The notes under the pieces were generated by a model that saw only the letters and a list, made by a program, of their open reading frames with translations, had not been told where the DNA came from and did no database searches. Shown piece by piece: positions 15,982 to 24,854 of a stretch of DNA of 38,881 bases (position 1 is the first letter of the stretch; every line of letters starts with the position of its first letter). The stretch is from positions 1 to 38,881 of the forward strand of contig CANMML010000034.1 in NCBI GenBank assembly GCA_947499005.1, given 5' to 3'. Both the position numbers and the translations under genes were made by a program. The stretch is from an uncultured Aquimarina sp. GTDB taxonomy: Bacteria; Bacteroidota; Bacteroidia; Flavobacteriales; Flavobacteriaceae.

Positions 15982-18900
15982 ATGTACCTAATCTTCGATA
16001 CAGAAACCACAGGTTTACCCAAAAAGTACAATGCACCCATTACCGATACGGATAACTGGCCAAGAGCTATCCAGATCGCTTGGCAATTGCACGATGAAAT
16101 GGGAATATGTATCGAGCATCAAGACTATTTAATTAAGCCCGATGGATTTAACATCCCCTATGATTCCGAGAAAATACATGGTATTTCTACGGAATTGGCA
16201 GAAAAAGAAGGGGTGCCACTTTCCGAGGTGTTAGAAAAGTTCAACGAAGTATTAGCCAAGTCTAAATTTGTTGTGGGGCAAAATGTAGGGTTTGATGTTA
16301 ATATTATGGGGTGTGAATTCTACCGAAATGAGGTAGAAAGCAACATGAGCGAACTTCCTGTGTTGGACACCTGTACAGAACTCACTGCGAGTTTATGTCA
16401 AATTCCAGGAGGACGTGGTGGACGATTTAAACTTCCAACACTAACAGAACTACATACGTTTCTATTCGGAAAAGGATTCGGTGATGCTCACAACGCAACT
16501 GCCGATGTAGAAGCCACTACACGCTGTTTCTTAGAATTAGTTCGTAAACAACAATATACATTAGAGCAATTAGATGCTCCAAAAGATTATTTTCAACGCT
16601 TTAAGGAAGTTAACCCTGCTCCTTTTGAGGTTATTGGATTAAAACACATTAACCTTAAAGCGGCATCTGCTAAAATTAGAAAACAGCTTGAAAAGCTTCA
16701 AGGAGATGATTCGCTTTCTACCGCAGATTTAGCAGCTAATGCCGAATTACTAAAGGACGCATCTTTTGCACATTTACATAACCATTCTCAATTCTCGATA
16801 CTGCAATCCACTATCGGAATCGGAGAATTGATTTCAATTACAGCGAAAGAAAAGATGCCTGCAGTGGCTATGACCGATCATGCCAATATGATGGGAGCTT
16901 TTCAGTTTGTAGAAGGAATCATTGGGCACAACAAAGGAGTCAAAGGAAGAAATTCAGAGAAACAAGCTAGATACGAAGCTACTCAAAATGGCACTCTAGA
17001 AGAAGGACAAGAGCCTTTAGAGGAACTCGATTTAGAACAAGAAATTACTCCAATAGTAGGCTGTGAATTTCATGTCTGCGAAGACCATACCAACAAATCT
17101 GTAAAAGATAATGGCTATCAAATTGTACTACTCGCCAAGAACAAGAATGGATATCTAAACCTTTCTAAAATGTCTTCCATTGCCTTTGTTGATGGAAAGT
17201 ACTATGTGCCACGTATTGATAAAAAAATAATTGAACAATACAAAGAAGATATTATTGCTCTAACGGGGAATTTATATGGAGAAGTCCCTAGTAAACTCCT
17301 TAATATCGGTGAAAAGCAAGGAGAAGAAGCCTTAATATGGTGGAAAGAGCAATTTGGAGATGACTTATATGTCGAAATCATGCGACATGGACAAGAAGAT
17401 GAAGACCGTGTAAATGATGTCTTGATTAAACTTGCTAGAAAACATGAGGTGAAAATTATTGCCACCAACAATACTTATTACGGAAATAAAGATAACGCCA
17501 ACGCGCATGATATCTTATTATGTGTAAAAGACGGAGAGAAACAAGCAACTCCAATCGGTCGTGGACGTGGATATCGTTATGGTTTACCCAACCAAGAATA
17601 CTACTACAAGTCTTCTGAGCAAATGAAGGAATTGTTTAAAGACATTCCTGAAGCCATTTTAAATATTAAGGAGGTAATCGATAAAATCGACACTTACCCT
17701 TTAGCCCATGATGTAATTCTTCCTGCATTTGATATTCCTGAAGAATTTGTCGATCCCCAAGATGCTGTCGATGGAGGGAAACGAGGTGAAAATGCCTTCT
17801 TGCGTCACATCACCTACGAGGGTGCTAAAATTAGATACGAGGAAATTACCGATAGTATTCGAGAACGTTTAGACTTCGAGCTCTCTGTAATTGAAAAGAC
17901 AGGTTACCCAGGGTATTTCTTGATTGTAGAAGACTTTATTCGTGCAGCACGTGATATGGGCGTTTCAGTTGGGCCTGGTCGTGGTTCAGCAGCAGGTTCT
18001 GCTGTGGCTTACTGTCTTTGGATTACCAATCTAGACCCCATTAAATACGACCTCCTTTTTGAGCGTTTCTTAAATCCCGATCGTATCGGAATGCCCGATA
18101 TTGATATTGATTTTGATGACGAAGGACGTGGAAGCGTTATGCAATATGTAATTGATAAATATGGTTCTAATCAGGTAGCCCAAATCATTACATACGGAAC
18201 CATGGCAGCAAAATCTTCCATTCGAGATACTGCCCGTGCCTTAGATTTACCTCTTCATGAAGCCGATCGCTTAGCAAAGCTTATCCCAGATATGACCAAG
18301 CTAAAAAAGATCATGGGTGTGGGAGTGGATAAATTAAAGGCGAAGTTCAATGCCGAAGAAATTCAAAAAATACAAGAACTAGAAGATGTCGCTGCTAGTG
18401 AAGGTTTGGAAGGAAACACCCTACGTCAAGCACAAATACTAGAAGGTTCTATGCGTAATACAGGGATCCATGCCTGTGGGGTAATTATTACGCCCGATGA
18501 TATTACCAAATTCGTCCCTGTGGCACTTGCCAAAGATTCGGACATGTACTGTACGCAGTTCGATAACTCGGTAGTTGAAAATGCAGGGCTCCTAAAAATG
18601 GACTTCTTGGGTCTGAAGACCCTTACATTGATAAAAGATACCGTTAAGATTGTAAAAGCAATTCATGGTGTAGAACTCGATCCGGAAAATTTTCCACTCG
18701 ATGATCAAAAAACATACGAGCTTTTCCAACGTGGTGAAACGGTAGGAGTATTCCAATACGAATCTCCTGGAATGCAAAAACACATGCGCTCTTTAAAGCC
18801 TACTGTATTTGCCGATCTTATTGCCATGAATGCCTTGTATCGTCCAGGGCCAATGGAATACATACCAAGTTTCATTGCACGTAAGCATGGAGATGAAGAA

Positions 18901-20418
18901 ATCAAATATGACCTTGATGCCTGCGAAGAATACTTAGCAGAAACCTACGGAATTACTGTATATCAAGAGCAAGTAATGTTGCTGTCCCAGAAATTGGCAG
19001 ACTTTACTAAGGGTGAAGCCGATACCCTACGTAAAGCCATGGGTAAAAAGCAGAAGTATGTACTTGATAAAATGAAACCAAAATTCATTGCCCAAGCAGA
19101 AGCCAAGGGACATGATGCAACAGTTTTGGAAAAGATTTGGAAAGACTGGGAAGCATTTGCATCCTATGCCTTTAACAAATCGCACTCTACTTGTTATGCT
19201 TGGGTAGCTTATCAAACTGCATATTGTAAGGCCAATTATCCTGCAGAATATATGGCTGCTGTACTTTCCAATAACATGAATGATATTAAAACGATTACGT
19301 TCTTTATGGAAGAATGTAAACGTATGGGAATTAAAGTACTTGGGCCTGATGTCAATGAATCTTTCCGTAAGTTTTCGGTAAATGAAGAAGGAGCTATCCG
19401 TTTTGGAATGGGAGCCATTAAAGGAGTGGGTACAGGTGCTGTACAAACTATTATTGATAATCGAAAAGAAGATGGTAAATATCAATCCATTTTTGACCTC
19501 ACGAAACGTATCGATCTCCGTGCAGCAAATAAAAAAGCTTTTGAAAGTTTGGCTCTTGCTGGAGGTTTCGATTCTTTAGGAGAGATACATCGCGCGCAGT
19601 TTTTTAATAACGATGATGGCGGATCTACGTTCTTAGAAAAAGCTATGAAATATGGAAGTAACTTTCAGGCCAGTAAGAATTCTGCCCAGGTAAGTTTATT
19701 CGGCGAAAGTAGCGAAGTTCAGTTTCCTGAACCTGTTATTCCTCCATGTGAAGAATGGGGTACCTTAGAATCTCTAGCTAAAGAAAGAGAAGTTGTAGGG
19801 ATTTATATTTCTGGACATCCCTTGGACGATCACAAACAAGCCCTAAAGCATTTTTGTAATGGAGAACTAAAGGATTTTGAAAATCTAGAACAGGTTGTCA
19901 ATCGCGAAATTACTTTTGGAGGTATCGTAACTACGGTAGAGCATCGTGTTACAAAAACAGGAAAAGGCTGGGCTACTTTTATCATAGAAGATTATAATAT
20001 TGCTCATGAATTTAGAATTTTTAATGATGATTATTTAAAATTCAGACCTTATTTGGTAGTCAATACTTTTGTACATGTTAAAGCCTTTGTTCGTGAAGGG
20101 TTTGTAAATAAAGAATCCGGTAAAAGAGGGGAACCTAGAATTGTGTTTCGTGAATTTGGTCAGTTACACGATGTTATAGAGCAACTTTCATCGAAACTGA
20201 CGCTACAATTAAATGTTAAAGATCTTAGCGAAAATTATATTGACACCCTTTATAATGGAATACATCAATTCTTAGGAAGTAAAAGCCTAAGTGTACAAGT
20301 ATTCGAACCAACAGAAAAACTTCACATAACAATGCCCAGTCGTAAACTTAAAATTGACATAACAGATGAATTATTAGCTTGGCTCGAGGAAGAACAGGTA
20401 TACTACAAGCTTAACTAG
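15982..20418 (+). CDS. dnaE: DNA polymerase III alpha subunit with fused N-terminal exonuclease
   Basis: A 1478-residue replicative polymerase. Residues 1-190 are a DnaQ-like 3'-5' exonuclease (IFDTETTGLP, VGQNVGFDVNIM, HNATADVEATTRC). The PHP domain starts at about 262 (FAHLHNHSQFSIL, MTDHANMMG). The polymerase core has GPGRGSAAGSAVAYCLWIT and PDIDIDFDDEGRG, whose Asp residues bind the metals. It ends in a tandem HhH region, an OB fold (EITFGGIVTTVEHRV) and a small C-terminal domain. The exonuclease fusion is usual in Flavobacteriia and explains the length above the 1160 residues of E. coli DnaE. The gene stands alone. Confidence 0.96.
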   Translation: MYLIFDTETTGLPKKYNAPITDTDNWPRAIQIAWQLHDEMGICIEHQDYLIKPDGFNIPYDSEKIHGISTELAEKEGVPLSEVLEKFNEVLAKSKFVVGQNVGFDVNIMGCEFYRNEVESNMSELPVLDTCTELTASLCQIPGGRGGRFKLPTLTELHTFLFGKGFGDAHNATADVEATTRCFLELVRKQQYTLEQLDAPKDYFQRFKEVNPAPFEVIGLKHINLKAASAKIRKQLEKLQGDDSLSTADLAANAELLKDASFAHLHNHSQFSILQSTIGIGELISITAKEKMPAVAMTDHANMMGAFQFVEGIIGHNKGVKGRNSEKQARYEATQNGTLEEGQEPLEELDLEQEITPIVGCEFHVCEDHTNKSVKDNGYQIVLLAKNKNGYLNLSKMSSIAFVDGKYYVPRIDKKIIEQYKEDIIALTGNLYGEVPSKLLNIGEKQGEEALIWWKEQFGDDLYVEIMRHGQEDEDRVNDVLIKLARKHEVKIIATNNTYYGNKDNANAHDILLCVKDGEKQATPIGRGRGYRYGLPNQEYYYKSSEQMKELFKDIPEAILNIKEVIDKIDTYPLAHDVILPAFDIPEEFVDPQDAVDGGKRGENAFLRHITYEGAKIRYEEITDSIRERLDFELSVIEKTGYPGYFLIVEDFIRAARDMGVSVGPGRGSAAGSAVAYCLWITNLDPIKYDLLFERFLNPDRIGMPDIDIDFDDEGRGSVMQYVIDKYGSNQVAQIITYGTMAAKSSIRDTARALDLPLHEADRLAKLIPDMTKLKKIMGVGVDKLKAKFNAEEIQKIQELEDVAASEGLEGNTLRQAQILEGSMRNTGIHACGVIITPDDITKFVPVALAKDSDMYCTQFDNSVVENAGLLKMDFLGLKTLTLIKDTVKIVKAIHGVELDPENFPLDDQKTYELFQRGETVGVFQYESPGMQKHMRSLKPTVFADLIAMNALYRPGPMEYIPSFIARKHGDEEIKYDLDACEEYLAETYGITVYQEQVMLLSQKLADFTKGEADTLRKAMGKKQKYVLDKMKPKFIAQAEAKGHDATVLEKIWKDWEAFASYAFNKSHSTCYAWVAYQTAYCKANYPAEYMAAVLSNNMNDIKTITFFMEECKRMGIKVLGPDVNESFRKFSVNEEGAIRFGMGAIKGVGTGAVQTIIDNRKEDGKYQSIFDLTKRIDLRAANKKAFESLALAGGFDSLGEIHRAQFFNNDDGGSTFLEKAMKYGSNFQASKNSAQVSLFGESSEVQFPEPVIPPCEEWGTLESLAKEREVVGIYISGHPLDDHKQALKHFCNGELKDFENLEQVVNREITFGGIVTTVEHRVTKTGKGWATFIIEDYNIAHEFRIFNDDYLKFRPYLVVNTFVHVKAFVREGFVNKESGKRGEPRIVFREFGQLHDVIEQLSSKLTLQLNVKDLSENYIDTLYNGIHQFLGSKSLSVQVFEPTEKLHITMPSRKLKIDITDELLAWLEEEQVYYKLN

Positions 20419-20486
20419 TATGAAAAAGTTTTCTTAAAACACCTTGCCCTTCATCGAACTAAATACCTAACAACCAGTTAATAACG

Positions 20487-20494
20487 TATTTTTG
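20487..20494 (+). promoter_or_regulatory. -7 box of the sorting-domain gene
   Basis: TATTTTTG, an exact TAnnTTTG match, 17 bases before the ATG. Confidence 0.55.
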
Positions 20495-20511
20495 TAATAT
20501 AATTCATCAAA

Positions 20512-20871
20512 ATGAACTTAGCCTACATTTTTTTCATTTTTGGTAGTTTTTGCTTTTTTGGACAAAGCCTTCAATCCGCCCCACCTTTGGATTCGAATTC
20601 TAAAGATTTTTTGAATTTCAATACTCATGAAGAGTCTATTAAAGCAGCTCCCAATCCTTTCTCTGATTACATCCTTATAAAAGGGATGAAAGAGCCTTAT
20701 ATTCTTAAAGTATTTGATATTTTAGGTAAGGAAATTTTCAATTTCAATAGCACCAGTGAAAGTGCTGGCTTAAGCACGAGTTCATACCCGCCAGGTGTAT
20801 ATATGATCGAATTAACTCCTATTAAGAATCTAGACCTAGAAAAAGTAGTTTTTAAACTAATCAAGGTTTAG
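20512..20871 (+). CDS. Small type IX secretion substrate, almost only a sorting domain
   Basis: A 119-residue protein with a signal peptide (about 1-20), a 25-residue linker and a Por/T9SS type A sorting domain (about 48-119: AAPNPFSDYILIKG, VFDILGKEIF, PPGVYMIEL, KVVFKLIKV). Such domains send cargo through the type IX system and are removed or attached at the surface. Here there is almost no cargo, so it is either a minimal surface protein or the end of a larger protein reduced by deletion. It has its own promoter, which argues for expression. Confidence 0.82.
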   Translation: MNLAYIFFIFGSFCFFGQSLQSAPPLDSNSKDFLNFNTHEESIKAAPNPFSDYILIKGMKEPYILKVFDILGKEIFNFNSTSESAGLSTSSYPPGVYMIELTPIKNLDLEKVVFKLIKV

Positions 20872-20904
20872 CCTTCCTACTATTTCTAATACAATAATAG
20901 TATA

Positions 20905-20936
20905 ATTCCCCTCTTGAGAGGGGTTAGGGGTGTGTT
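20905..20936. repeat. Left inverted repeat of the DUF559 cassette
   Basis: Contains the hairpin CCCCTCTTGAGAGGGG (20908-20923) followed by TTAGGGGTGTG. It matches, as reverse complement with two or three mismatches over about 30 bases, the copy at 21371-21400. It ends three bases before the DUF559 stop codon. Confidence 0.8.
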
Positions 20937-20938
20937 AT

Positions 20939-21325
20939 TTAATAACTCGATTTATCTTCAAATACAAGAATGAATTTTTCGATAGCAGCCATTACATTCC
21001 TCATTTCTGTAAGGACTTCTGTATCGCTAAACCTTAAAATAGAAATTCCAAGGTCATTCATTTTTTGTTCTTTTTTTATATCTTTTTCATAGGTTTCTTC
21101 AAGTAGATGCGAATATCCATCTACCTCAATTCCGAGCATTAATTCATGGCAAAAGAAATCTAGAATATAATTGTCGATTGGCTTTTGTCTGTGAAAGTCA
21201 TATCCAAACATTTGTTTTCCTTTCAATCTTAACCATAAAATAATTTCTGCTTTAGTGCTATTATTTCTAAGCTGTCGAGCTAATTCTTTAAGTTGAGGAT
21301 TATAGGGTATGATTTTTCTTTTCAA
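20939..21325 (-). CDS. DUF559 domain protein (restriction-endonuclease-like fold)
   Basis: A 128-residue protein of the DUF559 family, related to the very-short-patch repair nucleases. It begins LARQLRNNSTKAEIILWLRL and carries the nuclease core DYHRQKPI-like FDFHRQKPIDNYILDFF region read as YDFHRQKPIDNYILDF, then LGIEVDGYSH and ILRFSDTEV. Asp/Glu/Lys residues of a PD-(D/E)xK site are plausible (DF, EVDG). Biological role unknown. The gene is bracketed tightly by inverted repeats (20905-20936 and 21371-21400), forming a cassette of about 500 bases. Confidence 0.85.
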   Translation of the reverse strand: MKRKIIPYNPQLKELARQLRNNSTKAEIILWLRLKGKQMFGYDFHRQKPIDNYILDFFCHELMLGIEVDGYSHLLEETYEKDIKKEQKMNDLGISILRFSDTEVLTEMRNVMAAIEKFILVFEDKSSY

Positions 21326-21370
21326 ATATTTTTTAAATTATAACGCAATGCGTATATATAATATATTTTA

Positions 21371-21400
21371 CACAACCCTAGCCCCTCTCAAGAGGGGAAT
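21371..21400. repeat. Right inverted repeat of the DUF559 cassette
   Basis: CACAACCCTAGCCCCTCTCA and following AGAGGGGAAT, the inverted partner of 20905-20936. The internal hairpin CCCCTCT/AGAGGGG is kept, so each arm also folds alone. Confidence 0.8.
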
Positions 21401-21427
21401 GTAGAATTAAAATCTTATTAAACTTAA

Positions 21428-21844
21428 TTATCTACACTCATCACAAACCCCATTTACATTAATCTCAACGCTTTCTATGTGATGCTTGGCTAATTCGAGT
21501 TGTATCTCATTGATTAAAGTTTCGCAAGTTACTTTTTTACACACAGTACATTGAAAATGAATATGATTATGGGAATGCTTGTGCGAAGTACACTCGTTAC
21601 CACAAACCGCATAATAAGTTTCATTATCTTTTTCTTTAGCTTTATGAATAATACATTCATCCATAAGCGTATTTAATGTACGATAGATGGTTGTACGATC
21701 TGCCTCTAGTGATTTCTGCAATGCTGTATATGGCATTGCAGCAGCATAATTGTGAATATTAGAGATCAATGCAACCCTCGTGGAGGTTTGCTTTAAGCCT
21801 CTCGACCTTAAAATATTTTTTGCAAATGTTTTTGATACTTCCAT
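21428..21844 (-). CDS. Fur family repressor, probably Zur (zinc)
   Basis: A 138-residue Fur-family regulator. Its N-terminal winged helix has TSTRVALISNI and DRTTIYRTLNTLMDECII. The dimerisation domain has a His-rich segment (SHKHSHNHIHF) and two CxxC pairs (CTVC, CDEC) for structural zinc. It is the last gene of an operon with a ZnuD-like receptor (three bases between them) and a lipoprotein. The operon starts next to a perfect palindrome whose centre, TGCAACA A TGTTGCA, has the 7-1-7 form of Fur/Zur operators. Zinc rather than iron is inferred from the receptor type and operator; Fur or PerR cannot be excluded. Confidence 0.85.
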   Translation of the reverse strand: MEVSKTFAKNILRSRGLKQTSTRVALISNIHNYAAAMPYTALQKSLEADRTTIYRTLNTLMDECIIHKAKEKDNETYYAVCGNECTSHKHSHNHIHFQCTVCKKVTCETLINEIQLELAKHHIESVEINVNGVCDECR

Positions 21845-21847
21845 GTT

Positions 21848-24172
21848 TTAAAAAGTTAAAGTTGCATTCAAAACAATATTTACTCCTTCTTCGTCGGCAG
21901 CATAAAGACGCAGTCTATTCAAATAATCTCGATAGCTATTATTTAGTAAGTTGTTACCTCTCAATACCAGCCTCAAATTTGATTTTTTAAATGGTACTTC
22001 GCCTTCTATTCTCGCTCCTAAAACATAATATGCTTCTGGCGGAAACGGGAATTCTGGAAAATTCTCTAATGTAGGAAATCGCTTTTGCTGGAACGTGTAA
22101 TTATGATCTAGCTTAAAAGATACATTATTCCATTTTTCTCCTAAAAAGGAAACTGGTTGTAATAAATTATATCCTATGGTAGCACCTATATTATTAGCTG
22201 GTGCATTAATCACAGGTTCGTTATTACTTTCGTCTTGAGCCCAAAGATAACTTCCTTTTGCATTAACCGACCATCTTGGTGAAATCTCGTATCCTAAAGA
22301 AATATCAAAACCTGTAAAAATAGCCTCTGAGGTTTGTTGATACTCAAAAAAAGGAAGCTGGAGAAAGAAATTATTAAATAGCCCCGATGGCTCTAAATAA
22401 ATATAATCTTGAAACCTTTGATAATACCCTAGTAAGTTTACTGAAATTGATTCTGTAATATGTGCATCAACACCTGTGGTAATCTTAAACGATTTTTCAC
22501 TCACTAAATCCCTATTCCCTCGCTCGTAACTTGCAACTCCAACATGAACACCATCACTAAAGCGTTCATCTATCGTAGGATTTCTATTTACATAACCAAT
22601 ATTTAAATGATAAGCTGTTTCTTTCGGCTGATACTTTAATCCAAATGCATAAGTAGTATTAAAATATACGTCTGAAAATCTCATAACATCTTCTTGAGGA
22701 CGATTAGTAACTACATTTTGTTTTTCTCTAGAAATTCGAGCGCCTATTTCGGTATCGAAATCTCCTAATGTTACTTTCAGTATTCCGAAAGCACCGTAAT
22801 TATTTCTAATGTAATCTGGAATCAAACGTCTAACATCTGTTACAAAGTTGGTGTTATCTGCATAAATATGCTGTCCTCCTATTTCACTTTTAAAAGTAGG
22901 ATTCCATTTCTTTTTCCAAATTCCGTCAATTTGATATGATTTTTGTTCAAGATCTAAGGTTGGATTATCTGTTCGCCCTCCTCTTCGATTATCAAATTCT
23001 TCTCGTTGATTAAATTGATAAGCAATTGACGTTTTTATTTTAGAGCCTTTTCCTATGGAGAATTTATTTTCCCATTTCCCAAACCAATGCCTTACTTCTT
23101 GCCTTGGCGCCTCTATACCAAAACTATGACTAGATTCTGTAAATTGTGGCTCGGGTAACGTTAAAACGCGCTCTAAATCATTTGGCAACGTACTTAATGC
23201 TCCTCTTAAAATACCAATCTTAGCATTATAGAAAGAAACATTTACAGCTGTTTGCCATCGTTTCAACACCTGAGATTGTAATTGTAAGCTTAGATTTTGT
23301 TGTCTATATCCTGTATTATTCAAATAAAAATCGGGAGCTCTTCGGTCACCACTATTTCTAAGAGTACCTGTAACTTTCCACCCTAAAAAGCCTTTGTATT
23401 GTTGTAATTGACCTGAAACCCCAGTTCCAATACCATTAGACTCTAGAAAAAAGTTAGTTCTTCCATGTAAATGAGGTTCTTTCTCAATAGGACTTGGTTC
23501 AACTAAAACTACTCCTCCCAAATTAGGCCCTGGATATTTAACTGCACCTACCCCTTTGATTACCGTGATCTTATCTGCTGCTTGTGGATCAATTTCAGGG
23601 GCATGATCGATTCCCCATTGCTGACCTGCTAATGATACTCCGTTGTTAAGAATTCCAACACGATTGCCATACAACCCATGAATAATAGGTTTGCTTATTG
23701 CTGTTCCATTTTTAAAAGCACTGACCCCTGTAATCTTTTCTGTAAGCTGCCCTAAGCTTTCATTAAGATTATCCTCAATCTTTTCTTTCGAAATATTTAA
23801 GGATTCTTGTAGTGTTTCGGAGTTGTGTGCCGTGACTACTACATGGTCTAATTTATTGTTATGGTGCTCTAAAGAAATATTAAGAACTGTATTATTATCT
23901 ATATGTAAAAGACGCTTTTGGGTAACACAACCCAAATGACTAATGATTAGGTGGTATGTTCCTTTACAAATATTATCGATGGCATAACTTCCATCTTTAA
24001 GAGAAACGACTCCTTGGTTTGTTTCCTGAAGATAAATTTGTGCTAACTCGAGTTCTTTACCCGAATCTTCGTCAGTTACAATACCACTTAAAAGAAAATT
24101 GCAGGACTGTGACCAGCCTGCAAATATTCCGAAGAAAATAAAAAATAAGTTATATAGCAATATTCTCATCAA
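21848..24172 (-). CDS. ZnuD-like TonB-dependent receptor, probable zinc uptake
   Basis: A 774-residue outer-membrane receptor: signal peptide ending near WSQS (about 22), CarboxypepD_reg-like domain at about 26-105 (SGIVTDEDSGKE, KDGSYAIDNI), plug at about 110-230 with ISKPIIHGLYGNRVGILNNG and GQQWGIDHAPEIDP, a signature of the ZnuD-like group, then a 22-strand-type barrel ending in LTF. It overlaps the upstream lipoprotein gene by 23 bases and precedes the Fur-family gene, so the three are one operon. Transport of zinc across the outer membrane with TonB energy is inferred from the family and the linked regulator. Confidence 0.9.
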   Translation of the reverse strand: MMRILLYNLFFIFFGIFAGWSQSCNFLLSGIVTDEDSGKELELAQIYLQETNQGVVSLKDGSYAIDNICKGTYHLIISHLGCVTQKRLLHIDNNTVLNISLEHHNNKLDHVVVTAHNSETLQESLNISKEKIEDNLNESLGQLTEKITGVSAFKNGTAISKPIIHGLYGNRVGILNNGVSLAGQQWGIDHAPEIDPQAADKITVIKGVGAVKYPGPNLGGVVLVEPSPIEKEPHLHGRTNFFLESNGIGTGVSGQLQQYKGFLGWKVTGTLRNSGDRRAPDFYLNNTGYRQQNLSLQLQSQVLKRWQTAVNVSFYNAKIGILRGALSTLPNDLERVLTLPEPQFTESSHSFGIEAPRQEVRHWFGKWENKFSIGKGSKIKTSIAYQFNQREEFDNRRGGRTDNPTLDLEQKSYQIDGIWKKKWNPTFKSEIGGQHIYADNTNFVTDVRRLIPDYIRNNYGAFGILKVTLGDFDTEIGARISREKQNVVTNRPQEDVMRFSDVYFNTTYAFGLKYQPKETAYHLNIGYVNRNPTIDERFSDGVHVGVASYERGNRDLVSEKSFKITTGVDAHITESISVNLLGYYQRFQDYIYLEPSGLFNNFFLQLPFFEYQQTSEAIFTGFDISLGYEISPRWSVNAKGSYLWAQDESNNEPVINAPANNIGATIGYNLLQPVSFLGEKWNNVSFKLDHNYTFQQKRFPTLENFPEFPFPPEAYYVLGARIEGEVPFKKSNLRLVLRGNNLLNNSYRDYLNRLRLYAADEEGVNIVLNATLTF

Positions 24173-24728
24173 TATCTGTAATATTCAAATCTACATTAAG
24201 TTCTGTTTTACCTCCAACTGACTCGTCAAGAATTCCTGCTTTGGCACTATCCGTATTTTTATTTGGCTCGTGTACTAATTTAACATTAAGACTTGCTGGT
24301 GCAACGATCTGACTTGTAGAAATCGTGATTTCTAAACCTACAGGATTACCATCTTCATCCATATCTGTATAAAATACAGAAATACCATCCGTAGGCGCAA
24401 AGAAAAATTGATGCTCATCATCTTCATCTTGTATCTCTTCCGTAACATTTTCATCTGTATTAGATAATGTGATTACTCCAAAATATACCATATTCGCTTT
24501 TAATGGAGCAGATTGAACAACATTTACTGCCCCATCTTCTAATCCTTGGTCGGATGTTGCTGTGAAAATTACCTGATCTGTACCTCCTTCTTCTGTTAAC
24601 GTCAAAACAAAATTTGTAATTAATTCTTCTTCATTAACGTTTTTTGGAACTGATTTTTCGTCATCATCACTACATGAAGCAAAAAATAAAGTTGCCAATC
24701 CGAGAAGTAATAAAAGTGTCTTTTTCAT
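24150..24728 (-). CDS. Acidic lipoprotein of the zinc-uptake operon
   Basis: A 192-residue protein with a lipoprotein signal (FFASCSDDDE, Cys19). It is very acidic, with a DEDDEH cluster in the middle and an all-beta pattern (VFYTDMDEDGNPVG). No known catalytic motif is visible. It heads the operon with the ZnuD-like receptor and a Fur-family regulator, and its start is 31 bases from the operator palindrome. Lipoproteins of this kind sit beside zinc or heme receptors in many flavobacteria; an accessory metal-binding role at the cell surface is inferred, not shown. Confidence 0.72.
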   Translation of the reverse strand: MKKTLLLLLGLATLFFASCSDDDEKSVPKNVNEEELITNFVLTLTEEGGTDQVIFTATSDQGLEDGAVNVVQSAPLKANMVYFGVITLSNTDENVTEEIQDEDDEHQFFFAPTDGISVFYTDMDEDGNPVGLEITISTSQIVAPASLNVKLVHEPNKNTDSAKAGILDESVGGKTELNVDLNITDIDENIAI

Positions 24729-24758
24729 ATCATGATTTTTTTATGTGCATGCAAATGT

Positions 24759-24809
24759 AGTGCATTTATTTTTAAATGCAACAATGTTGCATTTAAAAAT
24801 AAATGCACT
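24759..24809. promoter_or_regulatory. Perfect 51-bp palindrome, probable Zur operator between divergent genes
   Basis: Two perfect 25-base arms (24759-24783 and 24785-24809) around a single A. The centre TGCAACA A TGTTGCA (24777-24791) has the 7-1-7 layout of Fur-family boxes, and the outer parts repeat TGCATTTA/TAAATGCA. A second partial site, TGCAAATGTAGTGCA (24750-24764), overlaps the left arm. It lies between the zinc operon and the DoxX-like gene, so it may control both. Confidence 0.8.
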
Positions 24810-24854
24810 TTATAAGGTTTATTATTACATTTACATTGCACCAAAACAAACAGC

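Noticed and set aside
20905..21400. A classic insertion sequence around the DUF559 gene
   Set aside because: There is no transposase and no visible target duplication; the cassette is reported only as a nuclease bracketed by repeats.
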